Part shown: positions 61,902 through 64,000 of the stretch, in pieces | Layout of the letters: every line of letters starts with the position of its first letter | Position numbering within the stretch: position 1 is the first letter of the stretch | Origin: Parasutterella secunda | GTDB lineage: Bacteria > Pseudomonadota > Gammaproteobacteria > Burkholderiales > Burkholderiaceae_F | Length of the DNA: 64,000 nucleotides | Direction of reading: 5' to 3' | Assembly (NCBI RefSeq): GCF_023336895.1 | Contig: NZ_JAMBLT010000003.1 | Location: 124,001-188,000, forward strand | The notes under the pieces: model-generated | The model's input: only the letters and a program-made list of their open reading frames with translations | What the model was told of the DNA's origin: nothing | Database searches by the model: none | Made by a program: the position numbers and the translations under genes

Positions 61902-62672
61902 TTAACCGAAGCGACCTGTGATGTAATCTTCCGTTGCCTTCTTTGTCGGGTGCGTGAACATCATTTCGGTGGTTCCGAATTCGATGAGTTCGCCGAGATA
62001 CATATAAGCGGTAAAGTCGGAAATACGGGCGGCTTGCTGCATGCTGTGGGTGACGATGACAACCGTGTATTCTTTTTTCAGCTCATTGATCAAATCTTCG
62101 ATCTTAGCTGTGGAGATCGGATCCAAGGCAGAGCACGGTTCATCGAGCAGCAACACTTCTGGTTTAACCGCAATGGCGCGGGCAATGCAAAGGCGCTGCT
62201 GTTGGCCGCCCGAGAGGGCGAAACCGGAATCTTGAAGTTTGTCTTTAACATCGGTCCAGAGGGCGGCCTTTTTCAAAGCCCATTCAATACGGTCATCCAA
62301 TTCGGATTTGGGTAACTTTTCAAATAAACGGACGCCGTAGGCGATGTTGTCATAGATAGACATCGGAAAAGGCGTGGGGCGTTGGAAAACCATGCCGACT
62401 TTGGAGCGCAAACGGTCAACGCCTTCGGTTTTGGTGACAATGTTTTCACCGTCGAGCCAAATTTCACCTTCGGCCCGTTGCTCGTTATAGAGCTCATACA
62501 TGCGGTTGAATGTGCGCAAGAGAGTTGATTTGCCGCAGCCCGAAGGGCCGATAAAAGCCGTGACTTTATTTTCAGCGATTGAAAGATTAATATCTTTTAG
62601 CGCGTGAAATGCGCCGTAGTAGAAATTGAAATGTTTGACCTCGATTTTTGAGGCCATGGTCGTATCGGACAT
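61902..62672 (-). CDS. pstB: Phosphate ABC transporter ATP-binding protein PstB
   Basis: A 256-aa ATPase driving the Pst importer. Walker A is [14 protein letters not shown], the ABC signature [14 protein letters not shown], and Walker [14 protein letters not shown]. It includes the PstB-specific [17 protein letters not shown] loop. AAGGAG lies 8 nt upstream. It is separated from pstSCA and inverted relative to it, and has its own Pho box 70-100 bp upstream. Confidence 0.96.
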   Translation of the reverse strand: MSDTTMASKIEVKHFNFYYGAFHALKDINLSIAENKVTAFIGPSGCGKSTLLRTFNRMYELYNEQRAEGEIWLDGENIVTKTEGVDRLRSKVGMVFQRPTPFPMSIYDNIAYGVRLFEKLPKSELDDRIEWALKKAALWTDVKDKLQDSGFALSGGQQQRLCIARAIAVKPEVLLLDEPCSALDPISTAKIEDLINELKKEYTVVIVTHSMQQAARISDFTAYMYLGELIEFGTTEMMFTHPTKKATEDYITGRFG

Positions 62673-62741
62673 CCCGAAGACTCCTTAATGAGATAACTTT
62701 CTGTTATTGGGGCGAAGTCTAAAAGTTGGGTATGACCCAAA

Positions 62742-62770
62742 GATGACATTTATGTGACAATCTTGTGAAC
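62742..62770 (-). promoter_or_regulatory. Pho box upstream of pstB-phoU
   Basis: On the minus strand GTTCACA (62770-62764), TGTCACA (62759-62753) and TGTCATC (62748-62742) recur at exact 11-bp spacing, with linkers AGAT and TAAA. The same three-half-site design is found before pstS, so both transcription units should respond to PhoB. Confidence 0.8.
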
Positions 62771-62827
62771 GAATGCGCGGCCGCTCTTGAGGAGCCGGTT
62801 TTGCTGTGACCGAGAAAGGAGAAAGAA

Positions 62828-63853
62828 ATGATTCGTTTAGCCTGCGACTATCAGGAAGGGTGCCATCCGAAAATTCTTGAACGTATGGTTCAAACCAATT
62901 TGGAAAGCACACCGGGTTATGGCACTGACGTTTACTGTGAAAGTGCCAAGGCAAAGATTAAAGAAGCTTGTCAGGCACCGGACGCTGAGGTTTTCCTTCT
63001 GATCGGCGGTACGCAAACCAACTCTACGGTCATCCGTTCGATTTTGCGTCCCTGTGAGGGCGTCATTGCCGTTGAAAGCGGTCATATCAACGGACACGAA
63101 GGCGGCGCTATTGAAATGGGCGGCCACAAGGTGCTCACGATTGAACCGCACGACGGGAAAATGGTTGCCTCGCAATTGGATCGCTACATTGAAGATACGC
63201 TTTCGGCTCCTTCATGGGATCATGGTGTTATTCCGGCCATGGTCTATATTTCTCAGGCCACAGAAACGGGTTCTGTCTATTCGTTAGCTGAATTGGAAGC
63301 CATCAGCGTGGTCTGCCGCAAGCATGCCATGCCCTTATTTATTGACGGAGCACGCATGGGCTATGCGCTTGCTAGCGACGGAGCTGATATGACCTTGGCT
63401 GATATCGCACGTTTATCCGACGTCTTTTATATTGGCGGCACCAAAGTGGGCGCTCTTTTGGGTGAAGCGGTCGTTTTCACCAATACAAAATTGTCAAAGA
63501 ACTTTTTCACCATCATGAAGCAAGGTGGGGCAGTGTTGGCAAAAGGACGCCTGTTGGGTCTGCAGTTTGATACGCTTTTTACAGATAATCTCTATTTTGA
63601 AATCAGCCGTCACGCCGTTGAGATGGCGATGAAGTTAAAGAAGGCTCTTCAGGATAAGGGCTATCGTTTTTATTCGGAAAGTCCGTCCAATCAGCAGTTT
63701 GTCATTTTGGATAATGCAAAATTAGCCGAGTTGGAAAAGGAAGTTCAGCTGTCTCATTGGTGCAAAGTTGACGACACTCATACAGCGGTCCGATTCTGCA
63801 CGAGCTGGGCAACACCGGAAGAAAATATTGATCGCGTGATCGCAATGCTTTAA
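62828..63853 (+). CDS. Threonine aldolase family PLP enzyme
   Basis: A 341-aa fold-type I PLP enzyme of the beta-eliminating lyase/threonine aldolase family, cleaving L-threonine or allo-threonine to glycine and acetaldehyde. Motifs are the N-terminal RLACDYQEGCHPKILERM, FLLIGGTQTNSTVIRSIL, HINGHEGGAIEMGGHK, the cofactor Asp in LFIDGARMGYAL, and the Schiff-base lysine in FYIGGTKVGALLGEA. GGAGAAAG precedes the ATG. It is divergent from pstB, sharing the 155-bp region with the Pho box. Confidence 0.9.
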   Translation: MIRLACDYQEGCHPKILERMVQTNLESTPGYGTDVYCESAKAKIKEACQAPDAEVFLLIGGTQTNSTVIRSILRPCEGVIAVESGHINGHEGGAIEMGGHKVLTIEPHDGKMVASQLDRYIEDTLSAPSWDHGVIPAMVYISQATETGSVYSLAELEAISVVCRKHAMPLFIDGARMGYALASDGADMTLADIARLSDVFYIGGTKVGALLGEAVVFTNTKLSKNFFTIMKQGGAVLAKGRLLGLQFDTLFTDNLYFEISRHAVEMAMKLKKALQDKGYRFYSESPSNQQFVILDNAKLAELEKEVQLSHWCKVDDTHTAVRFCTSWATPEENIDRVIAML

Positions 63854-63865
63854 TTGAAATTGAGC

Positions 63866-63907
63866 AAAAAAGTCCCCAATTCTTTGTAGAGGAAGTGGGG
63901 ACTTTTA
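63866..63907. terminator. Bidirectional terminator
   Basis: AAAAAGTCCCCA and TGGGGACTTTT flank a roughly 17-nt loop (63867-63906), with T or A runs on both sides. It lies between the convergent aldolase and RidA-family genes. Confidence 0.85.
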
Positions 63908-63917
63908 TTCGGACTTT

Positions 63918-64000
63918 CTAGTCTGTCACTTCAACAATGGCGGTGATTTCCGTGGCAGCGCCTTCGGGCAATTCATAGGCCCCAAGCGCGATTCGAGTGC
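63918..64000 (-). CDS. RidA (YjgF/YER057c) family protein, C-terminal part
   Basis: The minus strand reads TRIALGAYELPEGAATEITA then IVEVTD and a stop. This matches the C-terminal strand of RidA-family enamine/imine deaminases, where the Arg of the [ST]R motif contacts the substrate. The rest lies beyond the window. Confidence 0.75.
   Translation of the reverse strand, partial: TRIALGAYELPEGAATEITAIVEVTD

Overview
The window looks like chromosomal DNA of a Betaproteobacterium, most likely a gut Sutterellaceae (Sutterella/Parasutterella group). This rests on Burkholderiales-style gene sets (pepA-holC-valS, mutS, suhB, trmJ), a Burkholderiales-type porin, moderate GC content, and an anaerobe-like transporter repertoire (DcuC family, OFA MFS, Pst). 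No database search was possible, so the taxonomic call is inference.

Layout. 1-5.3 kb: housekeeping genes (a partial ORF end, mutS, suhB, trmJ, tRNA-Ser). 5.4-9.7 kb: a DUF362 protein and a family-5 peptide-binding protein preceded by a complete tryptophan-type attenuator with a Trp-Trp-Trp leader peptide, then an MFS carrier. 9.8-12.2 kb: two tandem P1-family (DmpA-like) aminopeptidases, one cytoplasmic and one exported. 12.3-17.5 kb: valS, a small unknown gene, holC and pepA. 17.6-19.9 kb: a VOC protein, a GNAT acetyltransferase and a U32 peptidase-family protein. 19.9-23.2 kb: a SpeFL-like ornithine-sensing leader peptide, an inducible ornithine decarboxylase and a broken potE. 23.2-25.5 kb: an AT-rich 23-bp repeat array, an AAA ATPase (DUF4143 type) and an M15 peptidase.

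25.6-36.0 kb is an accessory catabolic and uptake locus. It holds two DcuC-family carriers, two AbgA-like M20 amidohydrolases, a GntR/UTRA regulator, an OFA-type MFS carrier, a porin and another MFS carrier. A palindrome close to CAGTTAACTG recurs upstream of most of these units, suggesting one regulon. 36-42 kb: an unknown secreted protein, a tRNA with CAU anticodon (probably Ile2), a dihydrouridine synthase, an AGCS symporter and leuCD. 42.1-45.3 kb: an IS200/IS605 scar. A TnpB remnant abuts, and a complete tnpA-tnpB element interrupts, one conserved hypothetical gene. 45.3-51.6 kb: an M24 aminopeptidase, a secreted type-B carboxylesterase, an adenine deaminase remnant, an AEC carrier and a LysR regulator.

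51.7-62.7 kb: the phosphate regulon is split. pstSCA lies on the plus strand and pstB-phoU-phoB-phoR-ppk2 on the minus strand about 7 kb away. Each half has its own three-half-site Pho box, and an IS607 element and pepT lie between them. 62.8-64 kb: a threonine-aldolase-type enzyme and the end of a RidA-family gene.

The most interesting signals are regulatory: the Trp attenuator controlling a transporter component, the SpeFL-like leader outside the Gammaproteobacteria, the shared palindrome of the DcuC/AbgA locus, and the exact 23-bp array in front of the orphan ATPase.
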